A stretch of DNA of 64,000 nucleotides from Sphingomonas aurantiaca (lineage in GTDB: Bacteria > Pseudomonadota > Alphaproteobacteria > Sphingomonadales > Sphingomonadaceae), in the NCBI RefSeq assembly GCF_003050705.1, contig NZ_QAOG01000002.1:434001-498000 (forward strand), written 5' to 3'. A program made the translations under genes and the position numbers. This document shows, piece by piece, positions 33,421-42,160 of this stretch (positions within the stretch are counted from its first letter, which is position 1; each line of letters opens with the position of its first letter). The notes under the pieces were generated by a model. That model was not told the DNA's origin. It worked only from the letters and a program-made list of their open reading frames with translations, and searched no databases.

Positions 33421-35382
33421 ATGAAACGGGGCATAACGACGATCGCGTTGCTGACATCGGTGGCCGCGAACGCGCAAAGCGTGGCAGACGATGCGCGGGC
33501 GTTTGGCGCGCGTCCTGCTATCGAAGACATCAGCCTCTCGCCCGACGGGAAGCGGATCGCATTCGTCGCGCCGGGTAGCGGTCTATCCTCTACCTTGTAC
33601 ACGGTCGCGATCGGCGACGGGGCGGATCCGAAGGGCGCGCTTGCCGTAAGTGGCGCACCGGACCGTCTGTCCTGGTGTCGGTTCGTGTCTGGCTCGCGAC
33701 TCGTTTGCACGATCTGGGGCTCGTTCAACGCGCCGGGGTACACCCGGCCGATGAGCTATTCCCGAATCGTCGCGACGGACGAAGCCGGCGGGAACCAGAA
33801 GATGTTGACCGGCCGGCAGGTCAACCAACGTACCGCGACCTTCTATGGCGGTGCGGTGCGCGACTGGCTGCCGGGCGAGGACGGGCAGGTGCTGATGGAC
33901 CGCGAGTATAGTCGCACGGACACGATCGACACCAACATCGGCACGACCCGCTCGGGCACCGGGGTTGATCGGGTCGACACCCGTACGGGGCAGCATCGCA
34001 CCGTCGAGGCGCCCCGACCCAATGCCGTCGACTATATCTCGGACGGGCGCGGGACGATCCGCATTGCCGGCTACCAGTTGGTAGCCGGTACCGGGCAGGT
34101 CGATGGACGGATCAGCTATCGCTATCGCAAGGCCGGGTCGAACGACTGGCTGGAGATGGGCGTCTACGACAGCATCAAGGAGGAGGGGTTCAATCCGTAC
34201 GGAATCGATCCGGTCGCCAACATCGTCTATGGCCTACGGAAGAAGGACGGGCGGCAGGCGCTGTTCACCCGCGCGCTGGACGGCAGCGACACCGAGGTTC
34301 TGGTTCTTGCGCGCCCTGATGTCGACATCGATGGATTGATCCGCATTGGCCGAGACCGGCATATCGTTGGCGCAACCTACGTCACCGACAAGCGAACCGC
34401 GGTCTATTTCGACCCTGCAGTAAAAGCCGATCTTGCGTCGCTGCACCGGGCGCTGCCTGCGCTGCCGATCATCGATATTGTCGATGCCAGCAGCGACGGG
34501 AAGCAACTTCTGGTTCACGCCGCCGCGGATACCGATCCCGGCCGCTACTATCTCTTCGACAAGGCTACGAAGACGCTGAAGGTCTTGATGCAGGATCGTC
34601 CTCAGCTTGACGGACGCAAACTCGCCAGCGTCCAGGCCATCACATACCCCGCGCAGGACGGCACGATGATTCCGGCGTATCTGACGATGCCGACGACCGG
34701 GGCGACACAGGGGCTTCGCGCGATTGTCATGCCGCATGGCGGCCCTAGCGCGCGGGACGAATGGGGTTTCGACTGGCTCGCGCAATTCTATGCAGCGCGT
34801 GGCTATGCGGTCATCCAACCCAATTACCGCGGCTCGTCGGGATATGGCGACGCCTACCTGATGAAGAATGGATTTCGCGCCTGGCGTACGGCGGTTGGCG
34901 ACACGAGCGACGCCGGGCGTTGGCTCGTGAAGCAGGGCATCGCCGACCCTGGCAAGCTGGCGATCGTTGGCTGGTCCTATGGGGGGTACGCCGCGTTGGA
35001 GGCAGGCGTGCTCGATCCGCAATTGTTCAAAGCCATCGTCGCGATCGCACCGGTTACCGACCCGGCGAGCCTGGCCGACCAGTTACGCGACTATGCGAAT
35101 TACCGCGTGAACAAAGACTATATCGGCACGCTCGAAGCGGGTGCGTCCCCTGCAAAAAATGCTGGGCAGATCGCTGCGCCGGTGCTTCTGTTCCATGGAA
35201 CGCTGGACAGTAACGTCGCGTACAGCCAGTCGAAACTGATGAACGACAGGCTGAAATCTGCGGGGAAATCCGCCGAACTGATCACGTTCGATGGGCTGGA
35301 TCACCAAATCTACGACTCTGCCGCACGTGCGCAGATACTGGAGCGATCCGATGCTTTCCTGCGCGCAGCGACTGGAGGGTAG
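33421..35382 (+). CDS. S9 family (prolyl oligopeptidase-type) peptidase, exported
   Basis: 653 aa from ATG 33421 with a signal peptide ending near ANAQS. An N-terminal beta-propeller (~residues 30-400) gates a C-terminal alpha/beta hydrolase. The catalytic Ser is in GWSYGGYAA, Asp in HGTLDSNV and His in LDHQIYD. HGGPSARDEWGFD is the oxyanion region. It probably degrades peptides in the periplasm, as the DPP/acylaminoacyl peptidases of sphingomonads do. Confidence 0.92.
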   Translation: MKRGITTIALLTSVAANAQSVADDARAFGARPAIEDISLSPDGKRIAFVAPGSGLSSTLYTVAIGDGADPKGALAVSGAPDRLSWCRFVSGSRLVCTIWGSFNAPGYTRPMSYSRIVATDEAGGNQKMLTGRQVNQRTATFYGGAVRDWLPGEDGQVLMDREYSRTDTIDTNIGTTRSGTGVDRVDTRTGQHRTVEAPRPNAVDYISDGRGTIRIAGYQLVAGTGQVDGRISYRYRKAGSNDWLEMGVYDSIKEEGFNPYGIDPVANIVYGLRKKDGRQALFTRALDGSDTEVLVLARPDVDIDGLIRIGRDRHIVGATYVTDKRTAVYFDPAVKADLASLHRALPALPIIDIVDASSDGKQLLVHAAADTDPGRYYLFDKATKTLKVLMQDRPQLDGRKLASVQAITYPAQDGTMIPAYLTMPTTGATQGLRAIVMPHGGPSARDEWGFDWLAQFYAARGYAVIQPNYRGSSGYGDAYLMKNGFRAWRTAVGDTSDAGRWLVKQGIADPGKLAIVGWSYGGYAALEAGVLDPQLFKAIVAIAPVTDPASLADQLRDYANYRVNKDYIGTLEAGASPAKNAGQIAAPVLLFHGTLDSNVAYSQSKLMNDRLKSAGKSAELITFDGLDHQIYDSAARAQILERSDAFLRAATGG

Positions 35383-35561
35383 GATGGCCGCTCCTGCCCG
35401 GTTCGCTGGTCGGTAGTCGGCTCGTGGCGCGTCTGTGCGCCGGTGTGAAGTGGCCTATCAGCGCCCGCGATATGAGACTTTACGAAGGCCGAAATGCCGA
35501 CGTCGCCGGGACATCACCGGACCAAGGAATTTCGACTATGCTAGGAAATGGCGGAAAGCCT

Positions 35562-35638
<77 letters not shown>

Positions 35639-35697
35639 CGGTGAGATGCGCCTAGCAAAGGCCGGGGCGGGGCGCTAGCCGTTTTGATGCGGGGGCG

Positions 35698-36372
35698 TCA
35701 CTTCGTCTGTGGGATGCCTGGGACGGCTTTCCCCTTTGGCGGGGGCGTCTTGGGTTTGAAGGCGCAGAGGTCGCTGACGATGCACCGCCAGCATTCGGGC
35801 GTCCGCGCCTTGCAGACATAGCGGCCATGCAGGATCAGCCAGTGATGCGCGTGGAGGCGGAAGGGTTGCGGCGTCGCCTTGTCGAGTTTCAGTTCGACCG
35901 CGAGCGGGGTCTTGCCGCGCGCGAGGCCGGTGCGGTTGCCGACGCGGAAGATGTGCGTGTCGACCGCGAAGGTCTCCGCGCCGAACGCGACGTTCAGGAC
36001 GACGTTGGCGGTCTTGCGCCCGACGCCGGGCAGGCGTTCGAGCGCGTCGCGATCGTTCGGGACTTCGCCGCCATAGTCGTCGATCAGCATCTGCGAGAGC
36101 GCGATGACGTTCTTCGCCTTGGTGTTGAACAGGCCGATCGTCTTGATGTGGCGCTTGAGTTCGTCGAGGCCGAGCGCGACCATCTTGGCGGGCGTATCAA
36201 CCTCGCGGAACAGCGCGCGCGTGGCCTTGTTGACGCCGATGTCGGTCGCCTGCGCGGACAAGGCGACCGCCACGACGAGCGTGTACGGATTGACGAATTC
36301 GAGCTCGGTCTCCGGGTGCGGATCGGCCTCGGCCAGACGCGCGTAGAACGCGATGACGTCCGCCTTTTTCAC
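35698..36372 (-). CDS. nth: Endonuclease III
   Basis: 224 aa. DNA glycosylase/AP lyase for oxidised pyrimidines. The helix-hairpin-helix with catalytic Lys is seen in LPGVGRKTANVVL, the catalytic Asp in FAVDTHIFRV, and the [4Fe-4S] cluster as C-X6-C-X2-C-X5-C near the C-terminus. The GTG start overlaps the dapB stop (GTGA), so it is translationally coupled to dapB. Confidence 0.96.
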   Translation of the reverse strand: MKKADVIAFYARLAEADPHPETELEFVNPYTLVVAVALSAQATDIGVNKATRALFREVDTPAKMVALGLDELKRHIKTIGLFNTKAKNVIALSQMLIDDYGGEVPNDRDALERLPGVGRKTANVVLNVAFGAETFAVDTHIFRVGNRTGLARGKTPLAVELKLDKATPQPFRLHAHHWLILHGRYVCKARTPECWRCIVSDLCAFKPKTPPPKGKAVPGIPQTK

Positions 36373-37139
36373 AGGCCGAGCACGTCGCCCATCCGGTAGC
36401 GCCCGGCGGGTTGGCCGGCGAGCCAGATCGCCGCGCGGACCGCCCCGCGCGCGAAGATCGAGCGATCGTCGCCGCGGTGGTTGAGTTCGATCCGCTCGCC
36501 TTCGCCGGCGAAGATCACGCTGTGATCGCCGATCACCGACCCGCCGCGCAGCGATGCGAAGCCGATCGTGCCCTCGGACCGTGCGCCGTGCAGGCCCGCG
36601 CGGCTGTCGACGCGCAGCTCGGCGAGCGACGACCCTCGGCCCTTGGCGGCGGCGTCGCCGAGCAGGAGCGCGGTGCCGGACGGCGCGTCGACCTTGTGCC
36701 GGTGGTGCATCTCGACGATCTCGACGTCCCAGTCCGAGCCGAGCCGCGCCGCGGCCTCGCGGACGAGGATGCCGAGCAAGGTGACGCCGAGCGAGGTGTT
36801 GCCGGTCTGGAGGATGGCGATGTCGGCGGCGGCGGCGTCGATCATCGACTGATGCTGCGGCGACAGGCCGGTCGTGCCGATCACGATAGCGGTACCAGCG
36901 GCGCGCGCGGCGGCAAGATGCGCCTCGATTGCGGAGGCCGTCGAGAAATCGACGAGAACGTCGGCGCTGCGGGCGAGCGGGGTCGGATCGTCGCCGGCAT
37001 CGACGCCGCCGGCGAGCGAGGCGCCCGCGGCCTCGATCGCGTCGACGATCGCGCGGCCCATGCGTCCGGCGCTGCCGTAGATGCCGATCGAGGTCGTTCC
37101 GCTGGGGGGCGGGGCGAGTTGGGGCGCGTGCGTCTGCAT
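36369..37139 (-). CDS. dapB: 4-hydroxy-tetrahydrodipicolinate reductase
   Basis: 256 aa. The NAD(P)-binding GSAGRMG opens the protein and the signature MHHRHKVDAPSGTAL carries the catalytic His and Lys. Catalyses the second committed step of lysine/diaminopimelate synthesis, needed for peptidoglycan. ATG 37139 gives a ~20-residue N-terminal extension before the fold. Lies upstream of nth. Confidence 0.96.
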   Translation of the reverse strand: MQTHAPQLAPPPSGTTSIGIYGSAGRMGRAIVDAIEAAGASLAGGVDAGDDPTPLARSADVLVDFSTASAIEAHLAAARAAGTAIVIGTTGLSPQHQSMIDAAAADIAILQTGNTSLGVTLLGILVREAAARLGSDWDVEIVEMHHRHKVDAPSGTALLLGDAAAKGRGSSLAELRVDSRAGLHGARSEGTIGFASLRGGSVIGDHSVIFAGEGERIELNHRGDDRSIFARGAVRAAIWLAGQPAGRYRMGDVLGL

Positions 37140-37252
37140 GCCCGCGCTTTGCACCAAGTGGCGGTTTGGGGACAGGGGGCAGCGGCAGCCCGAGGCAATT
37201 TCTCCGCGAATGATGGCAGGGCCAGCGGCCCGATCTGCGGGCCGGACTGGCG

Positions 37253-38008
37253 TCAGCGACGCGCGATCAGGTCTCGGACGAGGTCCAGGTCGGCGGGTTT
37301 GTCAACATCGACCGCCGCCAGACCGAACGGGGTCGAGACCGCCGCCGCGTTCAACCCGGCGAGGCGCCCCAGATGCGCGATCGCGGCCACCAGCGTCAGG
37401 CGGCCCGACATGTAGCGGAGCAGCGTACCGAGCCCGAGCCGGCGGACGATCCGCCACGGGCGCTTGCGATCCGCCTCGACCTGCGCCCACAGATCGAGCG
37501 CTGCGACGGCGCGCGGCGTGGCGAAGTGGAACAGGTTGCACCCCGACCAGGCGCCGTCGGCGAAGCGGAGATAGGTGCGGCGCGTGCCGGGAGCCGCAGA
37601 TTCGATCACGTCCTGGCGTGCGAGCAGCGCGGCGACGTCGGCGTCCGCGGGCGCGTCGGCGAGAAAGCGCGTGATCCATTCGGGCTGGAGCAGCGCATGA
37701 TCCGCCGTCGTGACCACCAGCGGCGTGCCGAGTGCCTCGATACCGTCGCGCACGCTGCGGCTGGGGCCCGACGCGGCGGTCAGGACGGTGAGGCCGAGCG
37801 CGCTCGCCGCCGCGCGGACGGTGTCTTCGGACACCGAGACCGCAATGTGCGTCGCGCCTGCATCGCGCAGTGCCTGCGCGACACGGGCGAGCAGGGTCTG
37901 GCCGTCGAGCAGGATCAGCGCCTTGTGCGCGACGCCGGCATAGGCCGCGACCGGATCGACGCCGCCGCGCGAGCCGGCGAGGATCAGCGCGTTGATGGGC
38001 TTGGTCAT
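37253..38008 (-). CDS. MobA-like NTP transferase
   Basis: 251 aa. The Rossmann-like start ALILAGSRGG, later GPSRSVRDGIEAL and the metal-binding TTADHALL identify a MobA/GT-A-like nucleotidyltransferase. Acceptor unknown. ATG overlaps the stop of the Tam41-like gene (ATGA) and it is third in the operon after a lipid-kinase-like gene, suggesting activation of a phospho-head group or sugar for a lipid or polymer. This role is inference. Confidence 0.75.
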   Translation of the reverse strand: MTKPINALILAGSRGGVDPVAAYAGVAHKALILLDGQTLLARVAQALRDAGATHIAVSVSEDTVRAAASALGLTVLTAASGPSRSVRDGIEALGTPLVVTTADHALLQPEWITRFLADAPADADVAALLARQDVIESAAPGTRRTYLRFADGAWSGCNLFHFATPRAVAALDLWAQVEADRKRPWRIVRRLGLGTLLRYMSGRLTLVAAIAHLGRLAGLNAAAVSTPFGLAAVDVDKPADLDLVRDLIARR

Positions 38009-38913
38009 GGCGTCGTGGTGCCTGTATGCGACCGCGCGCGCCAGACGCGCCAGAACACGCCGGGCGCCGCGAGGATGGGATGCTTCTCACGCCACGGTGT
38101 CAGCGGCACGGCGACGCCGGTGTGCCGTTCGACCTTCCATAGGCCGTAGCGTGCGGCGCCCTCGAAGGTGAAGGCGGCGCGCACGAGGCGGGCGATGTTG
38201 ATCGGTTTGCCCGCGCGACGTCGGCGCGCCCAGGCCTGCTGCAGCGCGGCGCGCCTGGCTGGTGGCAGATCGGGTCGCAGCACGCCGGCCTCGTCGCGAA
38301 ACGCGATGCCGTCGGCGGTCCAGGCGAGCGGCAGGAGTTCGTCGTAGCGTGCCGGATCAAACCCGAGGATCTGCCCCTCGCGCCCCTTGCGTTCGACGCG
38401 GAGTTCGGCGGCGTAGGTCTGGCGGAACAGCGCGCGCCAATAGGTGTCAGCGGTACCGCTCGCGGGGCCAAGCGCCGCGGCGAACCGAGCGGCGGACCGT
38501 GCCGCATCGCCGATCGCTGCCGCCACCTGGCTCGCGATGGCGGGCTCGCGGACCCAAACGAGTGCGGAGGGCTGCACGAACCGGGTCCAGATCGTCGTGT
38601 CGAGCGTCCGCGCGGCTGCGGCCTTGGCGAAGGTCGCCAGCCGCATTGTCGCGATCTTCGCGCGCACCGTCTCGCCGTGGTGCGCGAATTCGCGGTAGCT
38701 GACGGTCGGCCACATGCCCCGCTCGGGTGGGCCTGCAGTCAGGACGTAGAAATCGAGCACGCCCTCGATGAGGCCCGTGCGTAGGTTCGAGCCATAGAAC
38801 AGCACCGCCAGCGTGTCGGCCGACCCCGCCGCCAGCACCGAGGCGACGTCTCGGACTGCGGCGATGGTGGGAACGTGCAACTGGCGGCGGACAACGTCGC
38901 CAAGCGTGATCAC
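38005..38913 (-). CDS. Tam41-like nucleotidyltransferase (putative CDP-DAG synthase)
   Basis: 302 aa from GTG 38913. LFYGSNLRTG followed by GVLDFYVLTAG resembles the catalytic YGS and metal-binding D-x-[FV] motifs of Tam41/Mmp37, the mitochondrial phosphatidate cytidylyltransferase. The later part is helical with basic stretches suited to membrane association. GTGA overlap with the upstream DAG-kinase-like gene, whose product would be its substrate, phosphatidic acid. Function rests on motif and context. Confidence 0.55.
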   Translation of the reverse strand: MITLGDVVRRQLHVPTIAAVRDVASVLAAGSADTLAVLFYGSNLRTGLIEGVLDFYVLTAGPPERGMWPTVSYREFAHHGETVRAKIATMRLATFAKAAAARTLDTTIWTRFVQPSALVWVREPAIASQVAAAIGDAARSAARFAAALGPASGTADTYWRALFRQTYAAELRVERKGREGQILGFDPARYDELLPLAWTADGIAFRDEAGVLRPDLPPARRAALQQAWARRRRAGKPINIARLVRAAFTFEGAARYGLWKVERHTGVAVPLTPWREKHPILAAPGVFWRVWRARSHTGTTTP

Positions 38914-40001
38914 GGGACGACGAAGCTGAGCGCGCGCGCTTCGCGGACGATCAGGTCCCCGCCGGCATAGACTTCGCCGTCGAGGATGAAGCCCGAGTCG
39001 ATCGACAGGTCGAAGCTTGGCGAATCGATCCGGTGATAGCCGGCGCGATCGAGCCATGCGGCGGGCGAGCCAGCCACGATCAACGGCGTCGCGGCGGCAA
39101 GCCAGCGCGGTGGCGCATCGACCAGCAGCGTCTTCAGCCCGCCCCGCGGCACGCCGAAGGGACGGATCCCGATCGGCATGCGCTTCAGCGTCGAGGCAAG
39201 GAGGATGTAGCGGGCGCGATCGGTTTCGGCATTCTTGCCGGCGGCATGCACGCCCTCGTCGCCGCGGGACTGGAAGCGGATCCGCATGCGGTTGCCCGCG
39301 CGCCACGCGCTGTTCGCGCCGCCGAACAGCGTCTGCAGGATCGCCCAGCACAAAGCGAGCCCGACCGCGACGCCGTTGAAGGCGCCTGCGCGGTGCGTGC
39401 GCTGGGCGAGCGCGGTGGCGTCGACGAACGCGCCTGCCCCGAACAGGAAGCCACAGAGCTTCGCGCCGCTGTCCTTGCGGATCACCTCGACCGGGCTGCG
39501 CAACTTGACCCGGCCGTGGCGGGCCGCGGTCAGCGCTTGGTCGAGCGTCCAGCTGTCGGGGATGCCGAGATCGAGCGCGAGCGCGTTGGTCTTGCCCGAG
39601 GGGACGATCGCCACGCGGGGGGCCGCCCCCGTCCAGACGCGCGCGGCGGCGGTCATCACGTCGCGGATCGTGCCGTCGCCGCCGTCGATCACTAGCAGTT
39701 CGATGCCGTGCCGCGCAAAGTCGGTGAGCACCTCGGCCAGCTCGTCCTGCGTCCGCGGGGTGACGGCGAGCACCGTGCCCGACAGGAACGGCTTGGTCGC
39801 CTCGACGCTGCTGCGGTTGCGGTGGCTCTTGGGGTTGCAGATGATTCCGGTGCGGATCTTCGCGGCGGCCTCGCGCGGGTTCACGCTGGCCCGTTCGGTT
39901 GCCGCCGAATCGAACATGCCCTCGGGCAACCACGCGGGTGCCGCGGGAGGGGAAAGCGATTGCCTGCCAAAGGCATCAAAGTTCGAAACAGCATCAGCCA
40001 C
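38910..40001 (-). CDS. Diacylglycerol kinase-like lipid kinase
   Basis: 363 aa. The DAGK catalytic domain shows IICNPKSHRNR, VIDGGDGTIRDV and VPSGKTNALA (the usual GTGN is GKTN). It probably phosphorylates a diacylglycerol or sphingoid-type lipid at the inner membrane. The variant nucleotide loop may alter specificity. First gene of the run DAGK, Tam41-like, NTP transferase. Confidence 0.8.
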   Translation of the reverse strand: MADAVSNFDAFGRQSLSPPAAPAWLPEGMFDSAATERASVNPREAAAKIRTGIICNPKSHRNRSSVEATKPFLSGTVLAVTPRTQDELAEVLTDFARHGIELLVIDGGDGTIRDVMTAAARVWTGAAPRVAIVPSGKTNALALDLGIPDSWTLDQALTAARHGRVKLRSPVEVIRKDSGAKLCGFLFGAGAFVDATALAQRTHRAGAFNGVAVGLALCWAILQTLFGGANSAWRAGNRMRIRFQSRGDEGVHAAGKNAETDRARYILLASTLKRMPIGIRPFGVPRGGLKTLLVDAPPRWLAAATPLIVAGSPAAWLDRAGYHRIDSPSFDLSIDSGFILDGEVYAGGDLIVREARALSFVVP

Positions 40002-40090
40002 GTTATAGAGATACCCGTCACGGTAAAGAACCGCTACAATTTTGTGTCAATAAGATTTCCGTTCCGCGACTGCCGCGGTCCGGGCGAACA

Positions 40091-40552
40091 TTACCCGCGA
40101 TACCGCATCTTCATCCGTATCACCGTGCCGGACGCGGGCAGGGCGGTGCGGACCGCGTCGAACGACGGCAGCCCGACCGAGGTCGGTGCGTCGTTCGAGA
40201 AGCCGAAGCCCTCCTTCGGTACGAACAGCGTTCGGTTGAACTTATGGTCGCCATTCTCGTCGTGATATTGCGCGACTGCATAGTGTCCCGGCTTCATCCA
40301 GAAGCAGGCGCGTGGCTTCGCCGCCGAGACGCGGGCGCGCCCGACCTTGGCGCCCTTTGCCAAAAACCGGGACTTGTCATCGGGATAGATCGCGAAGGCG
40401 ACCTCGCCCTGGCTGTTGCGCAGAGTCGTCGCTTCCAGGATCAGCTTTGCATTGCCGTTCCCCGGCGTGCCCTCGCACGTCTCGGCGGCGCGGGCATGAG
40501 TCGGCGCGAGTGCCGCCACGGCGCCGAGCGCGATAAGGAATCCGTAGTTCAT
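40091..40552 (-). CDS. DUF2141 domain exported protein
   Basis: 153 aa with a signal peptide cleaved near ARAAE and the DUF2141 beta-sandwich (VAFAIYPDDKSRFL, PGHYAVAQYHDENGD). The acidic-aromatic motif YHDENGD may bind calcium. Function unknown. It lies between the lipid operon and the flippase gene. Confidence 0.87.
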   Translation of the reverse strand: MNYGFLIALGAVAALAPTHARAAETCEGTPGNGNAKLILEATTLRNSQGEVAFAIYPDDKSRFLAKGAKVGRARVSAAKPRACFWMKPGHYAVAQYHDENGDHKFNRTLFVPKEGFGFSNDAPTSVGLPSFDAVRTALPASGTVIRMKMRYRG

Positions 40553-40661
40553 CGGCAGACCATGACCCGAAAATAGTGGCGATAGAGCGGCGCGCAGATG
40601 ACATTTGCGACGTGAACGAGGCGTTTATCGCAGCCCTCGGGGTCGCGGTGTCGCGGCCGGG

Positions 40662-42014
40662 TCAGGTCTCGCGGGGTACGCGTGTCATGCGCGCGGCGGC
40701 GAACCCCAGCAGGATCGCGACCGCCACCGACCCGACCGCGACCGCCACCGCGACGCCGGTCGAATCATAGGTGGGCATCAGCATGAACGCGGTGACGAAC
40801 AGCAGCACGACGCCGACCGCGCGGATCGCGAAGACCGTGCCGGCCCGGTGGAGCGCGGTCATCACCGTATCAAGGCTGACGGTGGCGAGGTCGAAACAGC
40901 CGGCCGCGGCCAGCCACAGCAAGACCGGATACGCGCCGCCGAACGATTTGCCGCCGACCAGCTTCAGGATCGGCTCGCCGACCAAAGCGACGATCGCGAG
41001 GATCACCAGTGCGGCGGCGGTGCTAGCCAGCATCGTCCGCATCAGGATACGCCGCAGCCGCGATGGCTCGGCGGTGCGGACCGCGCGGACGATCTCGGGG
41101 AAGGCGGCGCGCGAGAGCATCTGCGACAATTTGGCGAGCGCTTGCGCCAGCTGCGTCGCGAGCCGGAACGCGCCCGCCGCGGCGGGGCCGATCGACGCGC
41201 CGACCAGCAGCAACGGGATCTGCTTGCTCGACAGCCCGAGCGTCGCGCTGGCGTTGGTACTGAGCGAGAAACGGACGATGCCCGGATTCTCGTCGCGCAG
41301 CTGCCGCCACGCGCCGCGGCCGCGTGCAAGCAGGCCGAGGTCGCCGCTGCGTGCGACCATGATCCAATAGGTCGCCGCGGTCACGATCTCGGCGATCGCC
41401 CAGGCGAGCATGAAGCCGCGGATGGTGGGCGCAAAGAGCATCGCTGCGCCCGCGCCGACGAACCGCATGATCGGCGTCATGCTGTCGGCCAGCGCGGACA
41501 GCGAGAATTTGTCGCGCAGGCGCAGGATGCCGAGCGGGGTCGAGCGGATCGTGACGAGCTGGACCACGGTGAACATCAGCGTGTCGCGCATCAGGTCGGG
41601 CGGGATGCCGAAGCGGTCGCTCCATACCCACAGGATGACGACGCTGAGTGCTGCCCCGACCAGCGCGCTGCACAGGTCGAGCACGGCCGAAAGCCGGAGC
41701 AACCGCGCGAGCCGGGGCGTGTCGCCGTGCTGGATCGGCTCGACGCCATATTGGACGATGATCTGCCAGGTCTGGAAGCCCACGAAGGTCGCCAGCGCCT
41801 GCGCCGCGCCGCTGATCAGCGCGAACCGGCCGAAATCGACCACGCCCAGCGTGCGTGTCGCGAAGCCAAGATAGAACAGCGACAGGACCGCCAGCACGCT
41901 GCGACTGGCGAGCAGCCAGCCGAGGTTGCGCGCCGCCGCCCGGAAAATCCCGGTCGTGCCCGCGCGTGCCGGTGCATCCGCCGGAGCCGGAGAAGGAGCG
42001 GGGTCCTGAACCAT
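40662..42014 (-). CDS. Oligosaccharide flippase (MOP/Wzx-like)
   Basis: 450 aa with about 12 transmembrane helices. The N-terminal ASRSVLAVLSLFYLGFATR and the layout of paired helices fit the polysaccharide-transport (Wzx/MATE-like) family that flips lipid-linked sugars across the inner membrane. ATG 42014 is chosen because upstream in-frame sequence is Arg-rich shadow. Divergent from the amidotransferase gene (147 bp), sharing a regulatory gap. Confidence 0.85.
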   Translation of the reverse strand: MVQDPAPSPAPADAPARAGTTGIFRAAARNLGWLLASRSVLAVLSLFYLGFATRTLGVVDFGRFALISGAAQALATFVGFQTWQIIVQYGVEPIQHGDTPRLARLLRLSAVLDLCSALVGAALSVVILWVWSDRFGIPPDLMRDTLMFTVVQLVTIRSTPLGILRLRDKFSLSALADSMTPIMRFVGAGAAMLFAPTIRGFMLAWAIAEIVTAATYWIMVARSGDLGLLARGRGAWRQLRDENPGIVRFSLSTNASATLGLSSKQIPLLLVGASIGPAAAGAFRLATQLAQALAKLSQMLSRAAFPEIVRAVRTAEPSRLRRILMRTMLASTAAALVILAIVALVGEPILKLVGGKSFGGAYPVLLWLAAAGCFDLATVSLDTVMTALHRAGTVFAIRAVGVVLLFVTAFMLMPTYDSTGVAVAVAVGSVAVAILLGFAAARMTRVPRET

Positions 42015-42160
42015 CTGCGACCGGCCCCTAGAGCGCGATCGCGGAGGCGGCAAGGTTGCGCAGGGCGGGCGGGGTGCGCGGAGGTGACAAATGCGCAGGC
42101 GGCTCCTAGACCGCGCGCGATCGGGCGGCAGCGCCGCCGTCATGCGAGGGATCGTTCGTC

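Noticed and set aside
38005..39933. 642-codon minus-strand frame
   Set aside because: The first half is an out-of-frame shadow of the DAGK-like gene; only the last 302 codons from GTG 38913 are real.
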